A stretch of DNA of 64,000 nt, taken from assembly GCA_964247055.1 (NCBI GenBank), contig OZ176051.1, positions 4,774,001 to 4,838,000 of the forward strand, in the 5' to 3' direction. Each line of letters starts with the position of its first letter. Positions within the stretch are counted from its first letter, which is position 1. Shown piece after piece: positions 46,802-60,259 of the stretch. The DNA is from Paragordius varius (Eukaryota > Nematomorpha). Both the position numbers and the translations under genes were made by a program. The notes beneath the pieces were generated by a model. That model was given only the letters and a program-made list of their open reading frames with translations, was not told the DNA's origin and ran no database searches.

Positions 46802-49800
46802 ATGTTGGTTAAAACATTACATAATTCTATACGTTTCCTAACTACGGCACCGTTACCTAATCCCACCAGAAAATTTATTCCAAATTACACAGGGATCTTT
46901 ATAAATAATGAATGGTACAAATCTGATAGTGGAAAGACATTTGCTGCCATAAATCCAGCGTCCGAGGAAGAAATTTGTTCCGTTCAAGAAGGTGGTATTT
47001 CCGACATAGATAAAGCCGTAAATGCGGCTAAACAAGCTTTTAAAATCACATCTAGTTGGAGAAAAATGGATGCCTGTGAAAGGGGTAATTTGATTTTTTA
47101 ATAAATGGTTTTTTGGCTAAATTTATATATTTTGGTCATAAATTTGTATTAAAATTTTAAAAACGCAGGATATTTGTTAAACAAATTGGCGGATTTGATT
47201 GAAAGAGATAGGGCACATTTGGCTAGCTTGGAAACATTGAATAATGGAAAGCCGTATGCCCATTCCTACAACATTGACTTAGCTCTAACTATAAAATGCT
47301 ACAGGTCTCTATAATAAATTCTTAATTAAAATATTTAAATTTAAATCAGTACAAAAAAATTATTTGTTTTAATTGCTTTCCTAACTAATATTAACCTATT
47401 TAAAGACATTTTTTTTATTTTTAATTGAAATGGGAATTTTTTTAATAATATTTTATTCATTATGGACTCATAGAACAATAGTATATGAAGAAAAGTAGTC
47501 TATAGATATTGTTTTCGAGTAAAGATAAAATTATGTGATAATCGAAACCAATATATTTTAAGATACACATTTTTATATAATTAAACAACAATGCAGGTAT
47601 TATGCTGGTTGGGCCGATAAAATTCACGGTAAAACTGTACCGATTGGAGGACCTTACCTCAGTGTTATTCGCCGAGAACCGGTTGGAGTTTGTGGTCAAA
47701 TTATTCCTTGGAATTTCCCACTTCTCATGCAAGCATGGAAGTTAGGACCCGCTTTAGCTGCTGGAAATACGCTTGTTCTTAAACCGGCCGAACAAACTCC
47801 ATTGACTGCACTCCATGTCGCACAGCTTACAGCTGAAGTAATCATCATAATAAATAATCACTCCTTAAAATAAGCTTTTTTTGAAAAATCAACGGCGGGT
47901 ACCCATATTTATTAATTAAACAACACGCTGATTATAAATCACTTTCCCAATATCACTTAATCCCCCTTATACTGAACTTTTTTTTGGATAAAGGCGTTAT
48001 AAACTAACTTATTAGCTCATAATGATTAAGAATGCCCTTTTTGATGGATTATCTACATATAAAACTAGGGGCTTCTCCAAGGAATTTACCTCTTGAAATT
48101 GATCAATAGTGTAAAATGTACCATTCTAGATGACTTTTTTAGAGTTGGGTTTATATAATATTTGATTTTTCGATCGGATGTTTTTAGTTTTTATTTACGA
48201 TTCTTACTAGTTTCCGGATATGTTCCATTATAATGAACCGAAAATTATATTATTTCGTTAGTGTTAAAACCATAGGTATATCTTAAATATATTAATAGTT
48301 TATAAACAACAAAACAATTTTCTCTTTATAGAGAGAAGGGAAATGATGCGGAAAATGAGCTATGGTATTACCACAGTAGGGGTGATTAGGAGGTGCATTT
48401 ACTCTAATAATTTAATCTTTTTAGAATCGACACATTTAAAGTTTTATTTATAAAGAGCCACACTAAAAAAGGAAGTTATAGAAAAAACTTAAACTTTTCC
48501 TTTAAATATTTTAGACTCATCTTTTTCAAAATTTATAATATTTAATTTTTATGACCAGCAAAAGTATAGGTCTGACCCAACCACCTTTCTTATTTAAATC
48601 CCAATGTGCGGAATTATAATCCTTATTAATATCATTGTTTTATAAAAAACAAAGGTGAGACGCATATTGTACGTTAGTCAGACATATATTATTTTTAACT
48701 GTATAAATCCAAGATTGCCAAATATTTTTGGATAATCAACATATTAATTAAACAATATTTATAATTTGTTAGACAAAGCATTAAACCACCTTAGGTAAAA
48801 TACAAATATATTTTTGGACGCAATGATTATTTTTTATTGTAATTTTTTTTGAATCACATGATTGTTTTTATATATACTTTCAATCAAATATTTTTAACCT
48901 ATTTTTAGGCATAAAAATGACTTTTTTGATATATCCTGTTTTGTACATTTTGATAAAGTGTATTGAGCCAAGTTTTAGTTGATTCTATAAATATATTCTT
49001 GTAATTTCAAGAAATATTATAGGTTAATATATTGTAGGTTTTAGTTAATAACACTCTTTAATAATATAAATCGATATTGAATTATAAATAATTTATTCAT
49101 ATAGGCTGGTTTTCCACCAGGTGTGATCAACGTTGTCCCAGGTATGGGTCCAATAGCGGGGGCAGCCTTAGCAAAACATCCTTTGGTCGATAAAATCGCA
49201 TTCACTGGTTCTACTGAAGTAATTTTAAAAAAAATTTTAAGCCCACAAAAGAATGTTGGTAAGGTTTTGAGAGAGATTAAAATATATTTAATGTTTAATT
49301 TTTAGTGATTCGTAATTAAAACGCTATGCTAAGGAAAATAATTTATGATGGCAATATGTCATGAATAAAAATACATTTAATTTTACCAGTTGGAAACTTT
49401 TATATTAAGGAATTATTTATTAATGCGCATTAAGGACATTTTTTTGAAAAAAATTAACAAATTTTGGTGGTTAACTTTCCATTTTAAATATATTTTTTAA
49501 TAAACGGAATGATATCAAAATCGATTACTAAACTCCATATAAAAGAAACATAAATTCGTTGTTAGTTGGCGTAACCTAAAAAGTCATAATTTAAATACTG
49601 ATACGCTAATGGAGATCCATTTAGATGTTATAATTTAACTTTATACCAGAAGTTTTACCAAGCTCTAATAATCGGCTCTATAGCACATTTTGCTTTTTTA
49701 CTTTTTTTATGTGGCCTTCGCCCCTCAATTTTTTAGTATCGGAAAGCCCATCATTCACTCTATGTTAAAATTCGAGTCATCCCAATAGGGAACAAAATTG

Positions 49801-52800
49801 GACCCCAAAAAACGACACACTCTCTATATACAATATGAGTAAAATAAATTGTTGTTTTGTAGCAAAGATTTCTAGATTGCATTTACAGTCATGACTAATG
49901 GAAAAGGGAAATATACATTTTATACATTAATTTTAAGCCAACCCTATTGCCCTTATTACTGTATATGTATATGCTATCTGGCAATACAATCAAATGAAAA
50001 AATACCAATGGACTTTTGCTCATATTGTAACTCTTTGAATAAAGCAGTTTAACAAATTTACAATATATAATATCATTTTTTTACAATGTGTGTCAAGGTT
50101 GGACGTTCCATCATGCGTGAAGCTGGTTCCAACAATGACCTTAAACGCGTCAGTTTAGAACTGGGTGGTAAATCGCCCAACATAATATTTGCCGATTGTG
50201 AGAATTTGGATAAGGCCGTGGAACAGAGTCATTTCGCCCTGTTTTTCAATCAGGGGCAGTGTTGTTGTGCTGGTAGTCGCACTTTTGTTGAAGATAAAGT
50301 TGCGTTTTTTTACGTTTTTTATTTTACAAATAAAATTTAACCAAAAAAAGGGAATTTTTATATATTCTACGCTTCTTCTATAATGAATGTGGTTAGAACA
50401 GAGAATGTATATGTAATTCATAATTTCGTTTAATATTATCGCACTTTTGTCGACGATAAAGTTAATTTTAAGGGGATTTTGGGGATTTTTTTTTGTAAAA
50501 AAAAAGTTTTTTGTTTTAATTAAGTTATAGTGCCTTGTTTTTTATCCAAGAGCCGTGTTGTGCTGATAATGACACTTTTGTCGAAAATAAAGTGTGTTTT
50601 TTGACGTTCCAATGCAAAAAATTCAAAAAGAAGGATTTTTTCTGTTTTTACCAAAATATAAAACTGTGAAGTGATTATTTGCCTTATTTTTAACCAAGGG
50701 CAGTGTTGTGCTAATAATGGCACTTTTGTTGAAGATAAATAGTCAAGTATTTAAATTAAGGATTTTACCAGTTGTTTATAAGTAAAAATTAAACATATAC
50801 TGTAGTATGTAGAATGAAACCGAAATCAGGATCGTTTTTCACCAACAAACAATGCAAAATCATTTTTTAATATTTCGCAAATAACCTTCCTTTTTATAAG
50901 AATATATATGCTTAAATCGTATTTTTGAGTAAAATCCTTCTTAGCTAATATGTACATTACATCATATGTTAGATTTACGATGAATTCGTTCACAAAAGTA
51001 AGCAGTTAGCTCTTGAACGCAAAATAGGCGATCCATTTGATCCTTCAGTTGAACAGGGACCCCAAATAAGTCGAGAACAATCGGAAAAAATTAGAGGTTT
51101 TGTCAAACGCGGTATTCAACAAGGTGCAAAACTCGTAACAGCAAAAGATTCAAAGGATTATTTTGATACAGGTTATAGCGAGGAGTTTTATGCTTTTTAA
51201 TTACAATAAAAAGGTGATTTGTGAGATATTTGTTCAAAAATGTTGCTATAGTTATCCAAAAAATAATATTTTAAACCTTTTTTGAACTGGCATTTATAAT
51301 CATTAATATATAAAATAAATTTATTAATGCAGTCCGCAAAGTCATGACTGTTGACCACACTATTTCGAATTGGTGTATATTTTTTTACAAAAAATAGTTG
51401 ATTTTGTTATCTGTTTGTAAGATAATTAATTTTAGAATATTGAATTGGAAAAAATGTTTTTTTGAAATATTTTATTACAGAGTATAAGAAAGGCTTTTTT
51501 GTTAAGCCGGCCGTGTTTACCGATGTTTTGGATCATATGGAAATTGCGAAGGAGGAGGTATTATACATTGAATGATTGCATTAAATATTTTTATGATTTA
51601 ATACATAAAATATATTATTTTTAGATTTTGATTCATCAGAATTTTTTATATCAATATAAACCATTTAAACTATATTACACTCGGATAAAATGAATTTTTT
51701 TGATATTGTTATTATTACTAACTAACATATAAGTCCAGTGGCGTACCTTATGGCGCCCACTGACCATGCGTGTTTATGAAAGAGGATGGTAAAGAATTTG
51801 ATCTATCAAAAAGTAGGCTCAACTTAAAATACTTTTTTACCGACACGTCGAAAAAACAGTGCATTGAAAGATAATTTAAAGAGATTGCATTTATTATGAA
51901 ATCCTTGAGATCCACGAATCTAGTTATTGATCCAATAAATTCAGATGAGAAAACTACAAAAAAACAATTAGTATTTCGAAGCAATATACTTTTAGAGTTT
52001 AATGATTTCGCCCTTTTCAAATTTACTAATAATAATCCCATAATCTCAGATCAACTTCACACAGAAATGATTATTCATGTATTTTAAGGGTTTCAAAATA
52101 AATGCAATCTCTTATTATCGTTCGATGCCCCAATTGATTTTTTCGGCGTGTCAGTAAGAAAGAAGGATTTATTTAGAGGTCTTGGCTTTTACATTCACCA
52201 AAGAACATATCTCTTATTGTTTTTATTGCCTAATTTTTGGTAGATCTGTTTTTTACCATCATCTTTCATAATTACGTATGGAATGATCTTGGGGATTTAT
52301 ATAAATAAATTCCGGTTTTGATTTCAAATTAAATATGATTAAAATAAAAATGCCATGAATTTATATATTATAAAAATAAATGATAAGGTTACGTTTGAAC
52401 AGACAGAAAAATTTAAATAAATACATTAAAGGCATTAAAAGAATTAACAATATAATCTTGCGTGATAAAGAAATGTGTTTGACCAAAAAAATCATGTTTG
52501 AACGGTATTTATTCCCATATGATAGTTGTTTTTTACATAATGTTTGCTCTTGATCCCATTTACAGTATGCATTTTAATGGTTGCTTATTTTACACTATAG
52601 TAGGGCAATTTACAGGAGTGTATGAAAAGAAAGGAAATTATTGTTTGTTCGACATTTTGTTGTTTTTTCCATACACTACTGTGTGTTGCAAATTTCCCTA
52701 CTATAGTGTAAAATAAGCAACCATTAAAATGCATACTGTATATATTTTTTAAAAATTATTTTAGGGATTATATTACATAAATAGCCAAAAAATTTAAAAA

Positions 52801-54568
52801 AATCATACATAGGCGCCCCTATTGCACATGTTTGTAGGAATACTTACATGAAAGTTGTAATTATTTTGCATAATTTAAAATTTATATAAAAAAATCATAA
52901 ATAGGCGCCCGAGACATGATGCACCCCCTTGCCTTCCCCCTTCAGTATGCCACTGTATAAGTCCTAATTTTCAGTATATAGATCATATCGTGATTTCGTT
53001 AAAATAAACACAAAATATAAAAGTTACTCCCTAAAATATTTTATAATCATATTTTTTTCATATAGATTTTGTCATTATATACATACATATATTGTTAAGA
53101 TTTTCGGTCCTGTACAACAAATTATGCGCTTTAAAACTATGGAGGAGTTACATGAACGGGCTAATAAAACGATATATGGTCTGGCCGCTGCTGTATACAC
53201 GCAAGATATTGATAAGGCATTGACATTGGCCCAAACTATCCGAGCTGGTTCTGTTTGGTAAAAGAAATTTTTTTTTATAAAAAATTGTTTAATAACTGTT
53301 ACTCGGGACCCTCTAAAAAAAATTAGAGAATTTCTCCATTAATTGTAAGAGATATCGCTAAAAATACTTTTTTTTGTGTGTAAAAATTTCGATATGTCGG
53401 AAAAATAAAAAATAGTGTTATTACTGTAATATTTTAATGAAGAAAGAGGTAAAAATGTAACTCACAAAAATAGACCCCACAAATTTGCCGGTAGCAAAAA
53501 CGATAAAATGTCCATCCAAACACCTATAATAATGAGTATAGATATAGTCAAACCAACTTCTTAAGCTATTTTTAAATGTGAATTTTCATTAATTTAAATA
53601 TTTTATATGGTTTTAAATAAACGATTATAATTGATTTTCCGATTTTTTTTAGCTTTGATATTTTGTAATAATCTAGCTTTACACTGCTGTATATCGATTT
53701 GTCAGTAATTTATCCATATTGTAATATGATGAATATGCAATTCTTAAAATATTGTATAATAATATAATTAAAAAACCATTGTTATAAAATTTACAAATTC
53801 GCAAAATATATACGTGACCACCCTTCGTCTGGTTATCAAATAATTTTATCGTATGATTAAGTTATAGCAGCATTAAACTAGTCTGTGATTATTATTGACG
53901 ATTTGTTTCCCATATCAATCAAATTTGCATATAAAATTTTTATTTAACACAAAAAATAAACACTAAATATAAAACAAAATCAATTGATAAAAATTATTTT
54001 TTATTAAAATATATATGGATGATTTTCATTTTTTTATCAAGCACCTTATTATAAATGTAAAAATTGTATTACATTATATTTTGGTTTCCTATAATAAAAA
54101 TACATTTTCTGCTCTGATTTTTTTTCAAATAAAATTACGTTTTTAAGCATTTTATTAGGATTAATAACAATTACCAAGGTTTCAAGATATAAAACATGAC
54201 TAGTAAATATTTTTTGCCATGGTCCCTGATTTTAAACCAAAAAAAAGCTTGTTATCAATTACTAATAAAATTAAAATTGCCTTTTTGACATTTTTTTTAT
54301 ATTCATTTTTGCGCGGCCTTTTATTTTTGTAGGATAAATTGTTTCGATGTGTTTGATGCTGGTGCCCCATTTGGAGGTTTCAAACAATCTGGCGTTGGTA
54401 GAGAAGGCGGCGAGGATGGATTATTACCTTATACGGAATCAAAAACTGTAAATTTTTCATTTTTTGTAAATTTTAATATTTCTATAGAAAATTGATAATT
54501 TGGTTTAAAATTAATTATATCTGTATGTTATTTAGATTACAATTAAAGTTCCGTTGAAAATTTCATAA
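46802..54568 (+). CDS. ALDH2: Mitochondrial aldehyde dehydrogenase, ALDH2-type (10 exons, 518 aa)
   Basis: NAD-dependent oxidation of aldehydes to acids, probably in the mitochondrial matrix. Exons: 46802-47084, 47169-47304, 47597-47837, 49105-49218, 50098-50298, 50973-51171, 51481-51557, 53100-53257, 54333-54447 and 54536-54568. Phases all agree, and the 518-aa length matches vertebrate ALDH2 (517). Residues 1-25 are basic and hydroxylated with no acids ([17 protein letters not shown]), like a targeting peptide. Catalytic set: N179 (PWNFP), E279 (LELGGKSP) and C314 (GQCCCAGSR). NAD-binding KPAEQTP and GSTEVG are present, as is the C-terminal [13 protein letters not shown]. Exons 4-5 splice through GSTE|VG. 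Introns are 84 nt to 1.5 kb with none ultrashort. Intron 5 contains decayed copies of the exon 5 tail, and intron 7 a 1.2-kb transposon. Confidence 0.94.
50437..50739 (+). pseudogene. Three decayed tandem copies of the ALDH exon 5 tail
   Basis: The true exon 5 ends [17 protein letters not shown] at 50298. Downstream in intron 5 the same coding tail recurs. At 50437-50460 it reads YRTFVDDK. At 50526-50591 it reads [21 protein letters not shown] with a GT after it. At about 50677-50739 it reads [16 protein letters not shown] followed by TAG. Copy spacing is about 130-160 bp, and each copy with the active site has lost one Cys codon. They look like a degenerating tandem duplication of the exon-intron junction rather than usable alternative exons. 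Confidence 0.7.
51810..52190. repeat. Imperfect inverted repeat inside the hAT-like element
   Basis: The left arm contains TTTTTTACCGACACGTCGAA and AAAGAGATTGCATTTATT. The right arm has their complements (AATAAATGCAATCTCTT and TTCGGCGTGTCAGTAAGAAA). Arms are about 130 bp. It may be a nested MITE. Confidence 0.6.
52563..52738. mobile_element. TA-flanked MITE, family M4, 176 bp
   Basis: TA precedes CAGTATGCATTTTAATGG, and the exact inverted copy CCATTAAAATGCATACTG precedes TA. The arms are identical for 43 bp, then similar for another 20. It is a very young insertion, nested in the hAT-like element. Confidence 0.9.
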
Positions 54569-55483
54569 ATGATTGGACCGGATGATATACCAAAAGAGTA
54601 CAATTATGCAATTTTATATTTATTATAAATGGGCTCACAGATCATGTTTATTAATTTAGAAGTATTATTTGATAGCATATATTTTTGTGTATAGACTTTA
54701 TCCTAATCTATAATTAAATCAAATATTTCGTTAGATTATTACTTAATATTTTGCTATCTCGAAGTATTTAATATATTATAATATTTTACGTTTAAAAAAG
54801 TATTAACCCAAAAATAAGTACTCTTATACCCCCTTTTTACCAAATGCCTTAGGAGAGATATTTTTTTAATTATCTCGCTAAACTTAAACAGACACTTTAA
54901 TTTTTTGTCAAATATATTATTTATTTTATCTTGTAATAATTTCCGTCACTAATAAACCAAAAAACGATGTCATTTCCTTAAGAAAAATATTTAAATTTAA
55001 AAAACCACCATTCCTTCAAAACAATTAGCTTTCATATCTTCCATGAATAATGTACTTCTTTTTTACCCTAATAGTATATTCTATTTAATATATTTTTTTA
55101 AGCTTGGATTTGTTTAGAAATTCTATAATCATTTATACTTTTTTACCATTAAATACTTTGCCCTAAAATTTTTGGGTCCAAACTATCTATAATTAACTTA
55201 TTAATATGTGAATGTTTTTACATCACAAGGATGTGACCTTTCCGCTATTCGTGCGTATTATTTGCGATTATTCAAGAAAATATTAAATATTTACTTTGGC
55301 AAGAAACAAATAATTTTTGTTTGACCTTGCAATAATTATCTGTTATAGTTGACCTATAATTGTGATAATATTTGCTCAGTCAATTTTTAAAAATGTATCT
55401 AACCTTTGCTTTTTTTGCAACACTGATTCCGGCCTTTCCATTCTAAGTGCTATGTACTTTTAAAATCACCCTTGTTGTTTATT
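54569..55483. other. Intergenic stretch downstream of ALDH
   Basis: AT-rich, no gene or transposon end recognised. Confidence 0.5.
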
Positions 55484-55755
55484 AAATTCTTAATTTTTTT
55501 ACAATTTTCTTTAAAAAAATCAAAAATTTAGTTTTTTTTCGTTAAATGGGTTTTAATATTTGGTAAAGAATAGAAACAAGAGCTCTACTGTATTAACAAT
55601 ATCATATTTATCAAAAAAAAGTATAAAAATTACCATAGAGCTCTTGTTTTCTCTATTCTTTACCAAATATTTATACCCATTTAACGATAAAAACAATTTT
55701 TTGATAAAATAAAGGATACATCTGAATTAAAACTTCGTAAAAAATTAGAGAATTG
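55484..55755. repeat. Long inverted repeat (hairpin) of ~110-130-bp arms
   Basis: The left arm holds TCGTTAAATGGGT, AATATTTGGTAAAGAATAGA and AACAAGAGCTCTA. The right arm holds their complements, with a loop of about 35 nt. Homology of the arms continues outward into T-rich sequence. It is probably a MITE or foldback whose family is otherwise absent from the window. Confidence 0.8.
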
Positions 55756-55858
55756 TGTTTTTCAAGCTATCTTTTCATAGAACTTCTCGTTATGTAAGGT
55801 TTTAGTAATTGGAACCTTTTACGTTTATTGTTTTTGGCAAAAGACTTTTTGAGAAATA

Positions 55859-56112
55859 TAGTAAGAATTGAAGTTATACGGATAAAACATAAACACATAA
55901 AGACAAATTTTTTTTTAAAAAATACAATACTTTTTAAACCCTAATTTTTCTCTAATTGTAAAATTTGATGTTACCATTTAGCATCATTTCATACTTGGCA
56001 ATTTAAAACAATGAGTTATATTTAAATAATTAAGTTTAAAAATTAGCGGACTTATGAAAAAAAATATTTGTCTTTATTTTTACCTTTTGTCCGTATAATT
56101 TTAAATTTTACA
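55859..56112. mobile_element. TA-type MITE, family M3, older copy
   Basis: The left end is TAGTAAGAATTGAAGTTATA followed by CGGATAAAAC. The right end is CCGTATAATTTTAAATTTTA. The ends match the 18867 copy, while the centre differs. Confidence 0.7.
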
Positions 56113-56366
56113 TACCAATTTAGTGTAAATCACGGATTACTTAAGTAGTTTGTCTTTATGGTTTAAATATATTATGATTCGTGAGGCGTTTTAAGTTTTT
56201 ATGGTTGAGAAACAATATATAAGACCAAATTTAATGATTTTGATAGAAACACACGCTAGAAGTCTATATAATTGGTAAATTATTACCAAGTTTATAAAGC
56301 GTAACAAGCGTCGCATATATCTAAGGTAAATTTAAAAAAAGGATTTGTTTTTTTTAAAAAAAACAG

Positions 56367-56406
<40 letters not shown>

Positions 56407-56754
56407 GAAATAGGTTCGATTCACCAATAAATTGCGACAAGAGATTATTAAAAATACTATAAATTAATCAATATTTGCATAATTGCCTACAATAATTTTT
56501 CAAATCAAGAAGTTATTGGTGTTTACAAATTTACTTATTTGAATGTTCGAAAAAAGCGCCCACATTAATTATACGGGATAATGTGAGCTTGGTATAATTC
56601 CATTGAACACATGAAATATCCAGTGATTTTTAAAACAAAAACTATCCTAATTTATAATATAGCTGAATTTAAATTGACTGAGTTGATTACTAATTTAATC
56701 ACCGCAAATATGAATGATTTGTGAAAAAAGGATGTTCAAAATATTACTTTATAT

Positions 56755-57040
56755 CAAGGGGTGTCCAACACAAATGGCTTCGCGGATCGCATTAGCAAAA
56801 TATATAGGAATCGACAAATATTTTATTACATTTCAAACATAAGAATGTAAAAACTACTATTTATTTTAACAATTTTCGCTAGTTCATTGCCAAAATTTGG
56901 TACAATTTATTCAGAAAATTTATTAAAAAAAAATAAATTTTACTTAGATTTTGTAAAATTGTATATGAAATTTTTCGTGGGCAGCAGAAATGTTTTGGAG
57001 GACCGCATAGGTCCCGCGGACCTCGTGTTAACCATTCCTG
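56755..57040. mobile_element. hAT-like MITE, 286 bp, perfect 8-bp duplication
   Basis: CTTTATAT lies at 56747-56754 and 57041-57048. The ends are CAAGGGGTGTCCAACAC and GTGTTAACCATTCCTG, with GCGGATCGCAT and ATGCGGTCC-type palindromes just inside. It is the intact reference for the interrupted copy at 39756. Confidence 0.85.
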
Positions 57041-57050
57041 CTTTATATAA

Positions 57051-57302
57051 TATACCATTTACAGTTCAAATTCACCCTTAAATTAATTATGTGGTTTTTA
57101 AAATTAAAAATTACCTATATTTTTACATATTTTTAAAAAATGAAATTTTGTTTAAAATTAATATAATGCAGAAAAAATAATAAACTATGTCGTAAAAATA
57201 TATTTCATATTAATGATGAGTTATTATCCGCCCTAAAACAAATAATTTATTTTTAGCGTGATTTGAATTGTTTGAGGGTGATTTTAAAATGTAAATGGTA
57301 TA
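57051..57302. mobile_element. MITE, family M2
   Basis: It starts TATACCATTTACAGTTCAAA, ends TGTAAATGGTATA, and has TTCACCC/GGGTGA just inside. The body is in reverse orientation relative to the ALK copy at 17291. It directly ab-uts the hAT-like MITE's duplicated target. Confidence 0.75.
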
Positions 57303-58738
57303 TAAAAGGTTAAGATAGAGTCTGAGTCAATGATAGGGTGCATTCATGAATAAAATTCTAGACCACTTAACTATTAGTTTTAATTTTGATTTATTATTAC
57401 AATTTTTTTGCCGATAGTTAATCGATATGTACAAATAAAATATAAATATATTTTACCTAACCTTATCACCTAAATTTTGTAAAAATTTTACATGGAAACG
57501 CAATATTTGTACCTGTGCCAAATTTAAAGGGAACTATCATGCTAAAATTAAATTATTTGGGTCACGGACAGCTTGTTAAATTGGTTAATCTTACTCATGT
57601 TTATTTATAGGTTCATGTAATTTAATATCATTCAATGTCGTTTTACATAGATAGTAGACCTCACATTTTACAAAAAAATCATTCATTTCCACGAAAATAG
57701 GGTTATTGGGTTTTTATTTTGAATGTACAAAATCAGCTTTTAATAAAATATTGCGCATCTTATATTTACCCTCCGCCCCAAAAATAGGTTAGGCCAAAAG
57801 GTCAAGCAAAACTATTTAACCTTGTAGTGCACCTCGGATAGCTAAATTGTGTATTGTATCGCCCGCCAATGTTTAGCGATAAAAAAGCATAAAATAATCT
57901 GAGTAAATAGTTTTTAATATTTGTCAATATATATATATATATATAAAAAACTTTTAATTTTTGATCGATATATGTTACAATAAAAAAACTCGATACTTCA
58001 ATAAATTTGCTAAACGGATACCTACATCATCATATTTTGCTGAGCAATCTCAATCATGACATTCCTAAAATCTTTCCCGCTCTTTGGTAAAAATTCTGAA
58101 AATGGGAATCAACAAGCCGAAAAAATCCGTTGTTTATGATTATAAACACAGTCTAATTAATATTTTTTATATGGGAAATATTTATACTATTCATGTAAAA
58201 TTTTTAACATTATATAAATAATATGTATAATTATTGATAATTCTAATCGGTTCACCTATTCTTTGATATAAAGGCATGTAAGTTTATAAATTGGAGTTGT
58301 AGGTGAATTTGTTTTAGTCTGGAATTTTTTTGTTAATTTCCTTATTTTTTTTTAGGTTAAAAAATATACGATACATAATCTTAATATCGTTTTAAATTTT
58401 TATTATTTCATTACGTTTTGATGTCAATTAATAAAAATAATTACCGAACATGCAAATTTAAACGGATTCCATCATCTATATAATATATGAATTTAAATAT
58501 TTTATCGCTAAATTTCATAAAATATATTTCGCTAGATGGCTGACTTTGCAATAAAACCGTATAATATATTATGATGCGGTTAATTGGAATAAAACCCTTT
58601 TTACAAAAGAGTTATTTAAATCGTCAGTTATAAATAAAATAACGAATTGTATTTATTATAAAGAAAGTGGTACTTGAAGAAAAACTTAAAAATTATATTT
58701 TAACTGATAAAATAATCTTAAATTAAATATAATCTAGA
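57303..58738. other. Intergenic stretch, no feature recognised
   Basis: AT-rich, a TA run at 57928-57943, no coding potential seen. Confidence 0.5.
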
Positions 58739-59015
58739 ACAGGGGTGTCCAACACACGGTTTTACGAAATAATTCTGCAGCTAGGAATTTTAATGCCAAA
58801 TAAAAAAGATTATTCCTTAACAAAATTTAAATTGATTTTTGAATAATTCTTTCCGAATTTCGGCAATGAGATGGCACAAATCGTTGAAAAATATTTAAAA
58901 TTCTTTACAGTTTTATGTTTAATTTCTAATAAAAAATGCCCATATATTTTGCAAAAGCGGGAGGTCGGATTTTACAAGCTAAAAATGCGGCCCGCGAGGC
59001 TTGATATAAAACCAT
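58739..59015. mobile_element. hAT-like MITE, right end degraded
   Basis: The left end is CAGGGGTGTCCAACACACGG. The right side keeps AAAATGCGGCCCGCGAGGCT but then departs from the expected GTTGGAC terminus. No target duplication. Confidence 0.5.
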
Positions 59016-60259
59016 AAGCGCCGCATATGAGATGAAAGGTTAATTAACATCTATTAATGAAAAAATTTAAACACTGAAATTTATATACATTCGAGATAAT
59101 TAATTTTTTTATCAAATAATATACTTAATAATCGACGGGTTTCGGACACAATGTAAAGATAAATACCAATTTTGCTATTTTCTGTTGTTGCAAAAAATTA
59201 ATTTCACATTTTACAGCAGTTATATCTTCTTGCATTGTAGCCTTCTATTTTAAGAAACAGTTTAAGCCTCATATTCATAAAAAAATTAAGGCAGGGATAT
59301 GTGTTAAATAAAAGTGTTTTTTACAATTCAAAATAAATCAAAAAATTGTTATCATTTTTTATTGTGTTAATAATGCGTAAAAGATTTTTTTTACCTCATA
59401 CGGATTGTTTATTAATTCCTGGTCAATAGCCAACATATAATTGAGGAGAAAAGACAATAGCCCTAATTACAGAACATATTGGATTAATAAAAGTAGTGAC
59501 TTTTTTTTCATTCATATATACGAAAAGTATAAATGTTTTTAAGTTTTCGGGTTCCTGTTAAATAGCATCAATCGGGCGTTTTAGATAAGGTCGGCCGCAG
59601 TTTTTTATTATTAGTCAAAAAAAATAATATTCAATAAGATTTGATATTAATGTATGCAAATATTGTTTTGCATATAAAAAAATGCGAAACCGATGTCATA
59701 AAAAATATTCTAGTAAAAATTATATTTGTTTTATGTTTTGTTATGAATCAATTAATAAAGTCATGTTAATTGCGCCATACTGAAAAATCCCTGTGGCGCT
59801 TATTACATTATTTTTATTATATAAAGACTTCACCTAAAAATATTTTATCAGTTAAAAATCATGCTCGCATGTCACTTGATACAAATTGAAATCGGATCCT
59901 AAGCCTGTTAAATTATTTAAATTGAATATATTGCATTCATTTCGTTTACCTATATAGTCACCAAAATTTTTTTCAAAAATGGCTCTTTTTATATATGGCT
60001 CAACCAGAGGGGAAAATTTATTAAATTTCTAGGAAAGCCGAAACAATTTTTGATTATACTATGTCATTGAATATAATTTAGCAGCAATTTCGAATTATTT
60101 GTTTAAAGATCAGCATTAGATCTGGATTGTTTCCAAATTTTATACTTCCGAAATACAAGTAGAATGTTGAATTTAGCAAAATAACCTTCATAATAATTAA
60201 TTAAGGGCTGCTCTGTAATATGCACTCCAAAATATATTCGGCTAGTGCAAAGGTATAAT
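59016..60259. other. Intergenic stretch, no feature recognised
   Basis: AT-rich and featureless up to the abrupt GC-richer start of a LINE fragment. Confidence 0.5.

Larger units (their letters stand above)
51736..52955. mobile_element. hAT-like element, 1,220 bp, with perfect 8-bp duplication
   Basis: TATAAGTC stands at 51728-51735 and again at 52956-52963. The ends are CAGTGGCGTACC... and ...CAGTATGCCACTG, which pair with each other. GGCGCCC motifs follow inside each end. It contains no intact transposase. It carries an internal inverted repeat (about 51810-52190) and a nested TA-type MITE. It lies in ALDH intron 7. Confidence 0.82.

Noticed and set aside
51896-52087. 63-codon open frame in ALDH intron 7
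   Set aside because: It lies between the arms of an inverted repeat inside the hAT-like element and has no match to transposase motifs.
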